This document shows, in pieces, positions 1 to 8,640 of a DNA stretch of 33,596 nucleotides. The stretch is from an uncultured Flavobacteriales bacterium (lineage in GTDB: Bacteria > Bacteroidota > Bacteroidia > Flavobacteriales_G > Salibacteraceae), in assembly GCA_913057205.1 (NCBI GenBank), contig CAJXNO010000031.1:1-33596 (forward strand), in the 5' to 3' direction. Within the stretch, counting starts at the first letter, position 1, and the number at the start of each line of letters is the position of its first letter. The notes under the pieces were generated by a model, which was given only the letters and a program-made list of their open reading frames with translations, was not told the origin of the DNA and made no database searches. A program made the position numbers and the translations under genes.

Positions 1-354
1 CGCGTTCGTGTAGAACGAAAAGTGGATAACCAAACCGAAGTGTTCTTTGTCTTTCCTCCGCGTGAGGATGATGAATGGAGTGCCAATGCCTTCAATGACA
101 AAGACGAGCAGGAGTATTTCTTTCTCTCCGTTGATGCATCAAGCCAAGTGGCTGGGGTGGACTATGATAGCGTGGCCACCGTTGTACAAGAGGTTGATAC
201 CAACATATTCATCTTCCGCACCTATGCAGAAGAGCGCTTTGCTCGGAACATCGGCTTGATCTACAAGGAATACCTAGACATCGAAACCCAGCAGAACGTA
301 GATTCTGGACTGCATTGGATCCAACGCTTGAGCGACTACCAGATCGCTCAGTGA
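1..354 (+). CDS. 3' end of an unrecognised protein (5' truncated by window)
   Basis: The reading frame is open from base 1 (it begins R-V-R-V-E-R-K), so the GTG at 22 is probably internal and the gene starts outside the window. About 117 C-terminal residues are visible. They are acidic and aromatic-rich with no membrane segment and no motif I recognise; the tail has a GLIYKEYLDIE stretch and ends QIAQ. The stop TGA at 352-354 overlaps the end of the convergent oligopeptidase gene by 7 bases. Function cannot be assigned from this fragment. Confidence 0.7.
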   Translation, partial: RVRVERKVDNQTEVFFVFPPREDDEWSANAFNDKDEQEYFFLSVDASSQVAGVDYDSVATVVQEVDTNIFIFRTYAEERFARNIGLIYKEYLDIETQQNVDSGLHWIQRLSDYQIAQ

Positions 355-2495
355 GACGGATTCACATGACCTTCCAAGTCTAGCAAGAAGGCATATTCCA
401 AGGCGATTTCCTTGTAAACTTCGAATCTACCGGATGCACCGCTGTGTCCGTATTCCATGTTGATGTGAAAGAGCAGCTTGTTGTTGTCTGTCTTCTTTTC
501 CCGCAAGAGTGCAACCCACTTGGCAGGTTCCCAGTACTGCACTTGTGAGTCATGCAAGCCCGTTGTTACCAACGTACTCGGGTAGTCCTTTTCTTCGATG
601 TTATCATAGGGTGAGTATGACTTGATGTAGTGGTAGTACTCCTCGTTCTTCGGATTTCCCCACTCATCGAATTCACCCGTGGTGAGCGGAATACTTTCAT
701 CGAGCATAGTGGTCACAACATCCACAAAAGGTACTGCCGCGATCACACCATTCCAAAGGTCTGGACGCATGTTCATCACTGTGCCCATGAGGAGTCCACC
801 CGCACTTCCACCCATCGCATAGAGGTGGTCGGGCGATGTGTAAGAGGCTTCAACCAAATGCTCGGCACAATCGATGAAATCCGTGAAGGTGTTCAGCTTG
901 TTGAGCATCTTGCCATCTTCATACCACGGTCTCCCGAGCATTTGACTGCCTCGAATGTGCGTGATGCAGAAAATGAACCCGCGATTCAGCAAGCTCAAAC
1001 GAGATGGACTGAAGCCCGGGTCTACCGTGATGCCGTATGACCCGTATCCGTATAGCAAGAGCGGGGTTTCTTTGCTCGGTTTGGTGTCTTTGTGTCGAAC
1101 CAAAGACATCGGTACCTTAGCACCATCACGTGCCGTTACCCAGATGCGCTCTGCTACATAATTTGCTTTATCAAACCCACCGAGCACTTCCTTTTCCTTC
1201 AATAGCTCGCGCTCCTTGGTCTCCATATTGTATTCAAACACCGAAGGAGGGGTGGTCATACTTGTGTAGGAGAAACGAAGGGTCTCGGTATCGAACTGCG
1301 GGTTTGTTGATGATGCCACATCATACGCCTCCTCGTCAAAAGCGATGTAATGATCATCAGATCCATCCCATTTCATCACGCGGAGCTTTGATTGCGCATT
1401 GCTTTTTTCGCTGAGCACCAAGAAAGATTCAAATACATCTATGCCTTCAAGGAGTACGTCATCCCGGTGTGGGATCAGTTCCTCCCAGTTTGTTTTTTCG
1501 GTTTGGTTCTCTGGCGTCTTCATCAGCTTGAAGTTCGTTGCGCCGTCTTTGTTCGTCAAGACATAGAAGCTTCCATTGTAGTGGGAGATGCCGTATTCGA
1601 GATCGCGTTCCCGTTCTTGAAACACCTGCCATTCGCCTTCCGGAGTGTCTGCACGTAAGATTCGATACTCATCGGATACGGTTGCCCCGCTGTGGATGAT
1701 GAGCCACTCTTTCGATTTTGTTTTTCCTACCCCAACGTTAAAGGTTTCATCGGTCTCGTGGTAGACCTCTACGTCTTCCGATTGCGGTGTGCCAAGCACA
1801 TGCTTGTAGATCTTGTATGCACGCAACGTAACCGGATCTTTTGTGGTGTAGAAAACGGTTTTGTTGTCGTTTGCCCAAGTCACGCCACCGGTTGTTCCTT
1901 CAATCCGGTCATCAAGAAATTCACCCGTATTGAGGTCTTTGAAACGCAGGGTGTAAACACGCCTGCTCAAGGTGTCTTCACTGAAGGCCAAGAGGGTGTT
2001 ATTGGTGCTGATCGCATTGCCACCTACCTGGTAATAGCTGTGGTCTTTCGCTAGCTCGTTAACAGGGAGGATGATTTCTTCTTCTGCCTCCATGCTCCCT
2101 TTCTTTCGACAATAAATCGGGTACTCCAGCCCCTTTTCAAAGCGATTGTAGTAGTAATAGCCATCATAGAAGAAGGGTACAGAAGCATCGTCTTCCTTGA
2201 TGCGTCCTTTCAGCTCTTCAAACAACTCTGCTTGCAGGGCTTCGGTATGGGCCATTTCGGCCTTTGTATAGGCATTCTCTGCTTCTAGGTGTGCGATGAT
2301 CTCCGGGTCCTTACGCTCCATGTCACGCATCCAGTAGTAGTTGTCGATGCGTGTATCTCCGTGAGTGGTGATCTCATAAGGTACCTTCTTGGCTATGGGT
2401 GCTTTTACCATGGATGCTTCTTTGGTTTCAGTTTCGGTTGTGCACGATGCTCCCAGCAGTGCTCCGAACAATATGATTGGAACGATTTTCTTCAC
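348..2495 (-). CDS. ptrB: Oligopeptidase B-like S9 serine peptidase, probable lipoprotein
   Basis: A prolyl-oligopeptidase family (S9A) peptidase that should cleave short peptides, in the oligopeptidase B family after basic residues. The C-terminal alpha/beta hydrolase domain shows the nucleophile motif GGSAGG (Ser564), Asp649 in GLHDSQV and His684 in EYGHSGASGR. The region with HIRGSQMLGRPWYEDGK and NTFTDF is typical of oligopeptidase B. The N-terminal ~400 residues should form the beta-propeller. I chose the GTG at 2495 rather than the longer TTG start at 2549: it gives MKKIVPIILFGALLGASC, a signal peptide with a relaxed lipobox (Cys18), and a promoter element lies just upstream at 2502-2509. 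That makes it 715 residues, normal for the family. A lipoprotein signal implies periplasmic or outer-membrane location, unlike the cytosolic E. coli PtrB. Substrate specificity is inferred from the family. Confidence 0.93.
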   Translation of the reverse strand: MKKIVPIILFGALLGASCTTETETKEASMVKAPIAKKVPYEITTHGDTRIDNYYWMRDMERKDPEIIAHLEAENAYTKAEMAHTEALQAELFEELKGRIKEDDASVPFFYDGYYYYNRFEKGLEYPIYCRKKGSMEAEEEIILPVNELAKDHSYYQVGGNAISTNNTLLAFSEDTLSRRVYTLRFKDLNTGEFLDDRIEGTTGGVTWANDNKTVFYTTKDPVTLRAYKIYKHVLGTPQSEDVEVYHETDETFNVGVGKTKSKEWLIIHSGATVSDEYRILRADTPEGEWQVFQERERDLEYGISHYNGSFYVLTNKDGATNFKLMKTPENQTEKTNWEELIPHRDDVLLEGIDVFESFLVLSEKSNAQSKLRVMKWDGSDDHYIAFDEEAYDVASSTNPQFDTETLRFSYTSMTTPPSVFEYNMETKERELLKEKEVLGGFDKANYVAERIWVTARDGAKVPMSLVRHKDTKPSKETPLLLYGYGSYGITVDPGFSPSRLSLLNRGFIFCITHIRGSQMLGRPWYEDGKMLNKLNTFTDFIDCAEHLVEASYTSPDHLYAMGGSAGGLLMGTVMNMRPDLWNGVIAAVPFVDVVTTMLDESIPLTTGEFDEWGNPKNEEYYHYIKSYSPYDNIEEKDYPSTLVTTGLHDSQVQYWEPAKWVALLREKKTDNNKLLFHINMEYGHSGASGRFEVYKEIALEYAFLLDLEGHVNPSH

Positions 2496-2501
2496 AGCCG
2501 G

Positions 2502-2509
2502 CAAATGTA
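2502..2509 (-). promoter_or_regulatory. Bacteroidota -7 promoter element for the oligopeptidase gene
   Basis: TACATTTG on the minus strand, an exact match to TAnnTTTG, lies 6 bases before the chosen GTG start. This supports that start and implies a leader of only a few bases. No convincing -33 element is seen. Confidence 0.6.
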
Positions 2510-2578
2510 TTGGCTTCGCAAGGTAATGTGAAGCATATTTCTGAATCAAGCGCGAAAAAGCATTTCAAGGGACATCTC

Positions 2579-2586
2579 TACCTTCG
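2579..2586 (+). promoter_or_regulatory. Probable -7 promoter element for the transaldolase gene
   Basis: TACCTTCG (TAnnTTCG variant) lies 56 bases before the transaldolase ATG, in the divergent gap with the oligopeptidase gene. The leader between them is A-rich. The -33 element is not obvious. Confidence 0.45.
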
Positions 2587-2642
2587 TTTCGAATAGTAAT
2601 ATTGACGAGCAAAAGCAAAGAACAACCAAGAATAGACGACAC

Positions 2643-3299
2643 ATGAAATTCTTTATTGATACCGCTAACCTGAATGAGATAAAAGAGGCAAATGAATTGG
2701 GTATACTCGATGGTGTTACCACCAACCCGAGCCTTATGGCCAAAGAAGGCATTACGGGCGCCGATAACATCCGCAAGCACTACATTGACATCTGCAACGT
2801 AGTGGATGGTGACGTAAGTGCTGAGGTCATCGCAACAGACTTTGATGGTATCGTGAAGGAAGGGGAAGCACTTGCTGCACTGCACAAGAACATTGTGGTG
2901 AAGGTGCCGATGATCAAGGAGGGTATTCGCGCCTTGCGCTACTTCAGTGATAAAGGCATCAAGACGAACTGTACCTTGGTGTTCTCTCCTGGGCAGGCCT
3001 TGCTCGCAGCCAAGGCTGGCGCGACCTATGTTTCTCCTTTCTTGGGTAGGTTGGATGACATCAGCTCAGACGGTCTCGCCCTCATCGAAGAGATCCGTTT
3101 GATCTATGATAACTACGGTTACGAGACACAGATCCTGGCCGCATCCATTCGGCATGCGATGCACATTGTGGATTGCGCGAAGATTGGAGCAGATGTGGCC
3201 ACCTGTCCGCTGAAGCCCATCCTTCAACTGCTCAATCATCCGCTGACCGACAAAGGCTTGGAGCAATTCCTGGCCGATTACCGCAAAGGCAATGCATAA
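2643..3299 (+). CDS. fsa: Small transaldolase / fructose-6-phosphate aldolase family
   Basis: A 218-residue class I aldolase of the short transaldolase (TalC/MipB/FSA) family, cytosolic, acting in the non-oxidative pentose phosphate pathway or as a fructose-6-phosphate aldolase. The sequence opens [13 protein letters not shown] and has GVTTNPS near residue 25, the Schiff-base lysine in VVKVPM (Lys87), [12 protein letters not shown] and SPFLGRLDD, all family hallmarks. Length fits the ~215-220 residue subfamily, not the 320-residue TalB type. Its stop TAA shares one base with the ATG of the following transporter gene, so the two are probably co-transcribed. Whether it is a transaldolase or an F6P aldolase cannot be settled by eye, so the symbol is provisional. 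Confidence 0.92.
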   Translation: MKFFIDTANLNEIKEANELGILDGVTTNPSLMAKEGITGADNIRKHYIDICNVVDGDVSAEVIATDFDGIVKEGEALAALHKNIVVKVPMIKEGIRALRYFSDKGIKTNCTLVFSPGQALLAAKAGATYVSPFLGRLDDISSDGLALIEEIRLIYDNYGYETQILAASIRHAMHIVDCAKIGADVATCPLKPILQLLNHPLTDKGLEQFLADYRKGNA

Positions 3300-4267
3300 T
3301 GAGTTGGGCCGATAAACTCAGAAGTTTCGGTCCTGGTTTACTCTACGCTGGAGCTGCGGTAGGCGTATCCCATTTGGTTCAAAGTACCCGCGCTGGCGCT
3401 GAATTTGGACTACAACTCATCGGAGTGGTCTTGCTGGTTAATATGCTGAAGTATCCGGTATTTGAATCAGGTCCTAGGTACGCTGCAGCCACAGGTAAAA
3501 CCCTGTTGGATGGCTACAAACGAGTAGGGGAGTGGGCCGTTTGGGTCTACATCCTGATGAGCATGCTGACCATGTTCATCATCATGGCGGCCATTGCGAT
3601 CGTAACGGCCGGACTCTTCGGACAATTGACCAATATGGAATTCAATGCGCCGTTTTTGGCTGTCGGACTCTTGGTGCTTTCGCTGGTCATTTTAGGTTTC
3701 GGGCACTACAGCGCTTTGGATCGCATCATGAAGTTCATCATCATCTTACTAACGATATCGACGTTATTGGCATTGGGTTTTTCCTTCATTGAACCTACGA
3801 TCCGATCTTCAGCTTTTGAGACCATTTTTGATCTCGGTGATCGAAGCCACGTGCTCTTCTTGGTTGCCTTGATCGGCTGGATGCCGGCTCCCATTGACAT
3901 TTCCATTTGGCATTCGGTATGGTCGGTATCGAAGAACAAGGAGCAAGGGAAACGCTTGTCAAAGCGACAAGTACTGACCGATTTTCACGTTGGCTACTGG
4001 GGAACCACCTTACTGGCCATGTGCTTTTTAGGTTTGGGTGCGATGATCATGTATGGAACAGGGGAGCAGCCCGATGCGAGCAGCCTTGGCTTCGCAGATC
4101 AAGTCATCCGAATGTATACAGAGAATCTAGGTGCGTGGACCTTTCCTTTCATCGCCTTGGCTGCCTTTACCACTATGTTCAGCACCCTGCTCACCTGTTT
4201 GGATGCCTTTCCAAGAACCCTTAGAAAGAGCACCAAGCTGGTGATGCCGCGCTTTGATCAGCGTTAA
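3299..4267 (+). CDS. Nramp-like transporter, N-terminal part ended by an in-frame stop
   Basis: A polytopic membrane protein related to the Nramp divalent-metal transporter family. It opens [20 protein letters not shown] and continues with GVSHLVQSTRAGAEFG and KYPVFESGPRYAAATGKTLLDGY, the segment typical of bacterial Nramp-like proteins. About eight hydrophobic segments are visible. The ATG at 3299 overlaps the transaldolase TAA by one base; upstream in-frame codons lie inside that gene and are not used. The frame stops at TAA 4265-4267 after 322 residues, but stays open in the same frame to 4540 with three more membrane segments, so this is a truncated gene. The canonical Nramp metal ligands are also missing: the TM1 DPGN motif reads GPGL and the TM6 MPH motif reads MPA. 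Substrate is therefore uncertain. Confidence 0.8.
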   Translation: MSWADKLRSFGPGLLYAGAAVGVSHLVQSTRAGAEFGLQLIGVVLLVNMLKYPVFESGPRYAAATGKTLLDGYKRVGEWAVWVYILMSMLTMFIIMAAIAIVTAGLFGQLTNMEFNAPFLAVGLLVLSLVILGFGHYSALDRIMKFIIILLTISTLLALGFSFIEPTIRSSAFETIFDLGDRSHVLFLVALIGWMPAPIDISIWHSVWSVSKNKEQGKRLSKRQVLTDFHVGYWGTTLLAMCFLGLGAMIMYGTGEQPDASSLGFADQVIRMYTENLGAWTFPFIALAAFTTMFSTLLTCLDAFPRTLRKSTKLVMPRFDQR

Positions 4268-4540
4268 CACCATAACTCGCTTTATTGGTTTTGGATCATC
4301 GTTACCGTATTTGGAACAGCGGTCATCCTGCTCTTTTACCTGCGTGATATGCGTGCCATGGTTGATCTTGCAACTACAATTTCTTTTGTGCTGGCTCCAG
4401 TATTGGCCATTTTGAACTACCTGGCGATGAACGATAGCGCGATCGCAGATGACTTCCGTCAGCCCAAGGCATTGAAGCGTTTCAATATCTTGGCGATTGT
4501 ATTGCTATCAGGTTTCAGTATTTGGTTTTTGCTCTACTGA
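4268..4540 (+). pseudogene. C-terminal remainder of the Nramp-like transporter gene
   Basis: Directly after the TAA at 4265-4267 the same reading frame continues without further stops to TGA 4538-4540. It encodes HHNSLYWFWIIVTV, then RAMVDLATTISFVLAPVLAI and a last hydrophobic helix ending SIWFLLY. These are three membrane segments that would complete an 11-helix protein of 413 residues. A single substitution (for example CAA to TAA) explains the break. A short internal ATG at 4349 exists, but a free-standing two-helix protein is unlikely. Confidence 0.75.
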
Positions 4541-4559
4541 TGCCTCACATGTATCTTTA
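4528..4559 (+). promoter_or_regulatory. Bacteroidota-type promoter for the T9SS type A gene
   Basis: TTTG at 4528-4531 and TATCTTTA at 4552-4559 are separated by 20 bases, matching the TTTG / TAnnTTTG promoter layout with one mismatch in the -7 box. The ATG follows 17 bases later. It overlaps the end of the transporter frame. Confidence 0.5.
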
Positions 4560-4576
4560 GCGAACATTTTACTTCC

Positions 4577-6526
4577 ATGAAGAACCTTTACGCACTTTTT
4601 GCGGTAGTGCTGCTACCGGCTTTCTTAGTAGCTCAGTCGTCCTCAACCATCCAGATGGAACAGGTCAAGGTGAAGCGGTCGCATACGGTAAACCCAAAGA
4701 CCTTTCGAGATGACTTTAACTTGCAGATCCAGTCGATGGAAGCACCATTGCCCGGGGGCGATTTAAGCAAGGAGCAGAGTGCCGCGCTGAAGAAATATAT
4801 GAATGAGCTTTATCCCCGCACCAACGCCGTATCGTCAAGCAGAGATGGCGCAAGGAACAGCGATACGCTCGAAGTGCTCAATAGTTTTCCAGCTACCTTT
4901 TGGTCGAACGGAACCAACCTGGTGGGAGGAACTCCTAATGATAACACCTTGGCCATCTCTGACGGCGGAAACCTGCTCATCTCATGGAACAGCCAATTGT
5001 GGGGTTACGACACGGAGGCCGATACCTTCTTGTTCCGCTTTCCAGTGAAGCACCCGAGCTTCTTTCAATTCTTAGCGCAGTACAACGACACCACCTACGC
5101 AACATCCTTTCCGTTTGACCCTAAGCTGCTTTACGATCCAACCCGAGACCGGTTCATCATGGTGTTCTTGGTAGGAGGTGCACCGGCTCCAGGTCAACAA
5201 GGTCGCGATCCAGAAACGAGCAATACCATCGTCTGTTTCTCCAGCTCAAGCGATCCAAAGGACCTGTGGTATGCCTATGAGTTGGATGGAAATCCATTGA
5301 ACTATACTACCTGGACGGATTACCCGCAAGTGGCGATCAACGAGAACAGCTTCTACTTGACCTTGAACCAACTCTATCCAGATTCGGGATGGGTAGAGGG
5401 ATTTGCGGAAACCGTGATGTGGCAGATGGACCTTGATGCTGCCTTTGCAGGGGATGATGAGGTGCCAACCAAGTTCTGGACGGGCTTCACACATGAAGGC
5501 AAGAACATTCGTTACCTCCATCCGATCAAAACCGGTATGGGGCCGCAGGGCGATACCATGTACATGCTCGCCAATCGACCTTTTACCGTTACCAACGATA
5601 CCTTCTTCTTGGTGCGGGTTACTGGAACGGCCGATGATAATTCGATGGACATGGACATCAAATTGGTGCCGTCTTCATTGCGCTACGGTCATCCTCCCTA
5701 TGCTTTTCAATCCGGCGCTGCGCAGCGGTTCTGGACCAATGATGCACGAGTTCTGGGCGGAGTTCGCATGGGGAAAGAGATTCAATTCACTGGAAACACC
5801 ATCGATACGACCACCGGCAAAGCGAGCATCTACCATGGCTTCATAAACGATGCCGATAACCCAGAGATTACTGGAAAGATCATTGAGGGCATAGACAAGG
5901 AACTCGGCTTCCCGAACATCGCCTTTATTGGATCCTCCGCAGTAGATCGTGAGACCGCGATATTCTGTAACCACACCGCGTTTAATATCGGGGCTGGAAA
6001 CTCGGTTATCTATGTGGATAACGACCGCAATCACAGCGATGTACAAACCATCAAGCAGAGCGATACCTATGTGGATATGTTTGGCGGAGGTGGAGATAAC
6101 CTGAACGAGCGCTGGGGCGATTATACCGGCATTCAGCGCAAGTTCAACGCAACCAGTAGGGTGTGGGTTTCGGGATATTGGGCCTTCGGTGGTCAGCGTC
6201 CGGGCTCATGGGTGGCGGAGTTGGCATCGCCAAAGGATGGTCCGGTAGGAATGACAATGCAAGCGGATGAGCCTCAGGGTCGCCTTTTCCCAAATCCGAC
6301 CATGGACCTCGTTCAAATTGAATTTGCGATCGATAGGTCTACGGACGCCAGCATCCTGGTTCATGACCTTCAGGGCCGTGAAGTGGCCGTTCTTGGGAAA
6401 CGGTTCATCGAAGCAGGTGAGAATAGGATGCAGTTCAACGCATTTTATTTGGAGTCCGGCACCTATGTGGTCTCTGTAAGAGCCAACGGAGAGGTGCTTT
6501 GGCAGGATAAGCTGGTGAAGCAATAG
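4577..6526 (+). CDS. Secreted protein with T9SS type A C-terminal sorting domain
   Basis: A 649-residue protein with an N-terminal signal peptide (MKNLYALFAVVLLPAFLVAQ) and a C-terminal T9SS type A sorting domain beginning at GRLFPNPTMD near residue 568, with GREVAVL and the ending GEVLWQDKLVKQ. The sorting domain should direct export across the outer membrane and cleavage or anchoring at the surface. The middle ~500 residues are rich in Asn, Thr, Trp and Phe and contain no catalytic motif I recognise; they read like a beta-rich extracellular module. A promoter is visible 17 bases upstream. It is monocistronic as far as the spacing shows. Function beyond secretion is unknown. Confidence 0.88.
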   Translation: MKNLYALFAVVLLPAFLVAQSSSTIQMEQVKVKRSHTVNPKTFRDDFNLQIQSMEAPLPGGDLSKEQSAALKKYMNELYPRTNAVSSSRDGARNSDTLEVLNSFPATFWSNGTNLVGGTPNDNTLAISDGGNLLISWNSQLWGYDTEADTFLFRFPVKHPSFFQFLAQYNDTTYATSFPFDPKLLYDPTRDRFIMVFLVGGAPAPGQQGRDPETSNTIVCFSSSSDPKDLWYAYELDGNPLNYTTWTDYPQVAINENSFYLTLNQLYPDSGWVEGFAETVMWQMDLDAAFAGDDEVPTKFWTGFTHEGKNIRYLHPIKTGMGPQGDTMYMLANRPFTVTNDTFFLVRVTGTADDNSMDMDIKLVPSSLRYGHPPYAFQSGAAQRFWTNDARVLGGVRMGKEIQFTGNTIDTTTGKASIYHGFINDADNPEITGKIIEGIDKELGFPNIAFIGSSAVDRETAIFCNHTAFNIGAGNSVIYVDNDRNHSDVQTIKQSDTYVDMFGGGGDNLNERWGDYTGIQRKFNATSRVWVSGYWAFGGQRPGSWVAELASPKDGPVGMTMQADEPQGRLFPNPTMDLVQIEFAIDRSTDASILVHDLQGREVAVLGKRFIEAGENRMQFNAFYLESGTYVVSVRANGEVLWQDKLVKQ

Positions 6527-6553
6527 GCGCTTCAGAATTCCAACAGTACCCAT

Positions 6554-6582
6554 GTGTTAGGCCGATCAGGCGCGTACATTTG
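6554..6582 (+). promoter_or_regulatory. Promoter for the ABC-F gene
   Basis: TACATTTG at 6575-6582 is an exact TAnnTTTG match, with a weaker TGTG at 6554-6557 as the -33 element. The ATG lies 8 bases after the -7 box, so the leader should be only about 5 bases. Confidence 0.6.
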
Positions 6583-6590
6583 CAGCCGCA

Positions 6591-8564
6591 ATGATCAGTC
6601 TGAATAACATCTCTGTTTCTTTTAGTGGAATCGACCTTTTCAAGGGCATTTCTCTAGTCATCAACGAGCGTGATCGCATTGGTTTGGTTGGTAAGAATGG
6701 GGTGGGAAAGAGTACCCTTCTGAAGATCATTTTGCACCGTCAAGAGCCAGATACGGGCGACGTTGTGATTCCGGAAGGCAGGAAGGTAGGTTACCTCCCT
6801 CAGGAGATGGTATTCGAGGGAAGTCAGACCATCTGGACGGAGACCTTGAAGGCCTTTGATGAATTGAACCGCCTTAAGACACGTGATCTGGAGATCCAAA
6901 AGGAGCTCACGGAGCGGGAAGATTATGAATCGGACAGCTATCAGAAGATCATCGATGAAATGGGTGCGATCCACCTGCGTTTGGAGGTGATCGATGATGG
7001 CAAGAGTGACCAGCGTGCGGAGCAGGTGCTGCTGGGGCTGGGGTTTAAGCGGGAAGATTTTGACCGCAGCATTACAGAGTTTAGCGGTGGTTGGCAGATG
7101 CGTGTGGAGCTGGCAAAGCTGATCTTGATGCAACCGGACCTCCTTTTGCTGGATGAGCCCACGAACCACTTGGACATCGATGCGATCCTCTGGTTGGAAG
7201 ACTTCTTCAAGGAGTATCCCGGCGCATTGATGATGATCTCCCACGACCGGATGTTTCTGGATAACATCACGAATCGAACCGTAGAGATCGTGAAGGGTAA
7301 GATCTATGACTACAATGTGCCATACACGCATTTCGTAACCTTACGCCAAGAGCGGATCGAGCAGCAAAAGGCGGCATTTGACAACCAACAGAAATACATC
7401 GCACAGCAGGAGCGCTTCATAGAGCGTTTCAAGGCGAAAAATACCAAGGCATCTCAAGCAAGAAGCAAGCAGAAGCAGCTCGATAAGATCGATCGTATTG
7501 AGATCGATGATACGGATGACAGTCGGATCCGATTCAAGTTTCCGAAGGCACAGCGTTCAGGTGATGTGGCCTTGAAGGCACGCGATGTTGGAAAACGGTA
7601 TGGTGATCACCAAGTGTTTGATGATGTTGACCTCGACATCTTCAGAGGTGAGCGCGTGGCATTTGTAGGTAGAAACGGTCAGGGTAAGTCTACCTTGGTA
7701 AAGATGATCGTTGGCAGTGAAAGCGGAACGGGTGAGCTGGTGGTCGGACACAATGTAGAGATCGGGTACTATGCGCAGATTCAAGAGAAGACCTTAGACC
7801 CTGAAGATCGGGTAGAGCAGGTGATCGAGAACGAGGCTACCGGAGATGATGCGAAGATCAGCCGCGTGCGTGCCTTGCTCGGAGCTTTCCTTTTCGGTCC
7901 AGACGACTACGATAAGAAAGTTAAAGTGCTATCGGGTGGGGAGAAATCGCGCCTAGCCTTAGCCAAACTGTTGTTGAAACAGTGTAACCTGTTGATCCTC
8001 GATGAGCCTACCAACCACCTCGATATCAGTGCGAAAGAGACCTTGAAGCAAGCTTTGTTGGATTACAACGGAACACTCATCGTGGTGAGCCACGACCGGG
8101 AGTTTTTGCAAGGCTTAACCGATCGCACCTTTGAGTTCAATGATGGGAAGGTGAAGGAACACATCGGTACCATCGATGACTTCTTGGCCAACTACCAAAT
8201 CCGAAGCTTCCGTGAGTTTGAAGGCGCGAAAGAAGACGCTCCAAAGAAGCAGAAGGCGGTCGAAAAAGCAGCAGATCCGAAGGAGAGTGATACGTCTGGC
8301 CTATCGAACAAGCAGCGTCGGGAGAAAGACAAGGAATGGAAGCGGTTGAAGAATGCGCTATCCAACTTGGAGAAGAAGATCGAGCAGCAGGAAGCGGAAC
8401 TGCAGAAGTTAGAAGCGGTCATGTCAGATCCCGCAAAGGCAAAGGAAAGCCAGGATGTTTTCTTTGTGCATGCAGAGAAGCAGAAGAAGCTCGATGAATA
8501 CATGCATCGCTGGGAAAAGATAGGGGAGGAGTTGGCGGAGTTATCCGCACTTCTTGAACGTTAA
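6591..8564 (+). CDS. ABC-F family ATPase (ribosome-associated type)
   Basis: A 657-residue protein with two ABC nucleotide-binding domains and no membrane segment, as in ABC-F translation factors and Uup-like proteins. Domain 1 has Walker A GKNGVGKST (34-42), signature FSGGWQ (164-169), Walker B LLLLDEPTNHLD (184-195) and the switch ISHDR. Domain 2 has Walker A GRNGQGKST (360-368), signature LSGGEKSR (447-454), Walker B LLILDEPTNHLD and VSHDRE. The linker between them (about 250-325) is the charged, helical region characteristic of ABC-F proteins. Residues 575-655 form a Lys/Glu-rich coiled coil as in Uup/YdiF. Role in the cytosol is inferred to be on the ribosome or nucleic acid; whether it is a housekeeping or antibiotic-protection type cannot be told from sequence. 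Confidence 0.93.
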   Translation: MISLNNISVSFSGIDLFKGISLVINERDRIGLVGKNGVGKSTLLKIILHRQEPDTGDVVIPEGRKVGYLPQEMVFEGSQTIWTETLKAFDELNRLKTRDLEIQKELTEREDYESDSYQKIIDEMGAIHLRLEVIDDGKSDQRAEQVLLGLGFKREDFDRSITEFSGGWQMRVELAKLILMQPDLLLLDEPTNHLDIDAILWLEDFFKEYPGALMMISHDRMFLDNITNRTVEIVKGKIYDYNVPYTHFVTLRQERIEQQKAAFDNQQKYIAQQERFIERFKAKNTKASQARSKQKQLDKIDRIEIDDTDDSRIRFKFPKAQRSGDVALKARDVGKRYGDHQVFDDVDLDIFRGERVAFVGRNGQGKSTLVKMIVGSESGTGELVVGHNVEIGYYAQIQEKTLDPEDRVEQVIENEATGDDAKISRVRALLGAFLFGPDDYDKKVKVLSGGEKSRLALAKLLLKQCNLLILDEPTNHLDISAKETLKQALLDYNGTLIVVSHDREFLQGLTDRTFEFNDGKVKEHIGTIDDFLANYQIRSFREFEGAKEDAPKKQKAVEKAADPKESDTSGLSNKQRREKDKEWKRLKNALSNLEKKIEQQEAELQKLEAVMSDPAKAKESQDVFFVHAEKQKKLDEYMHRWEKIGEELAELSALLER

Positions 8565-8640
8565 AACAACTGGGGATTACTTTTTCATAACCTTTTTGAA
8601 TACCGAGGCGACCTAGCGCGGAAAATTGCGTCTTTTGAAT

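Noticed and set aside
2496-2549. TTG start at 2549 for the oligopeptidase
   Set aside because: It adds 18 residues ahead of a good lipoprotein signal peptide and spans a perfect -7 promoter box; GTG 2495 fits better.
6654-7331. 225-codon minus-strand frame inside the ABC-F gene
   Set aside because: Antisense to highly conserved Walker and linker segments, with no recognisable domain or start signal; a shadow frame.
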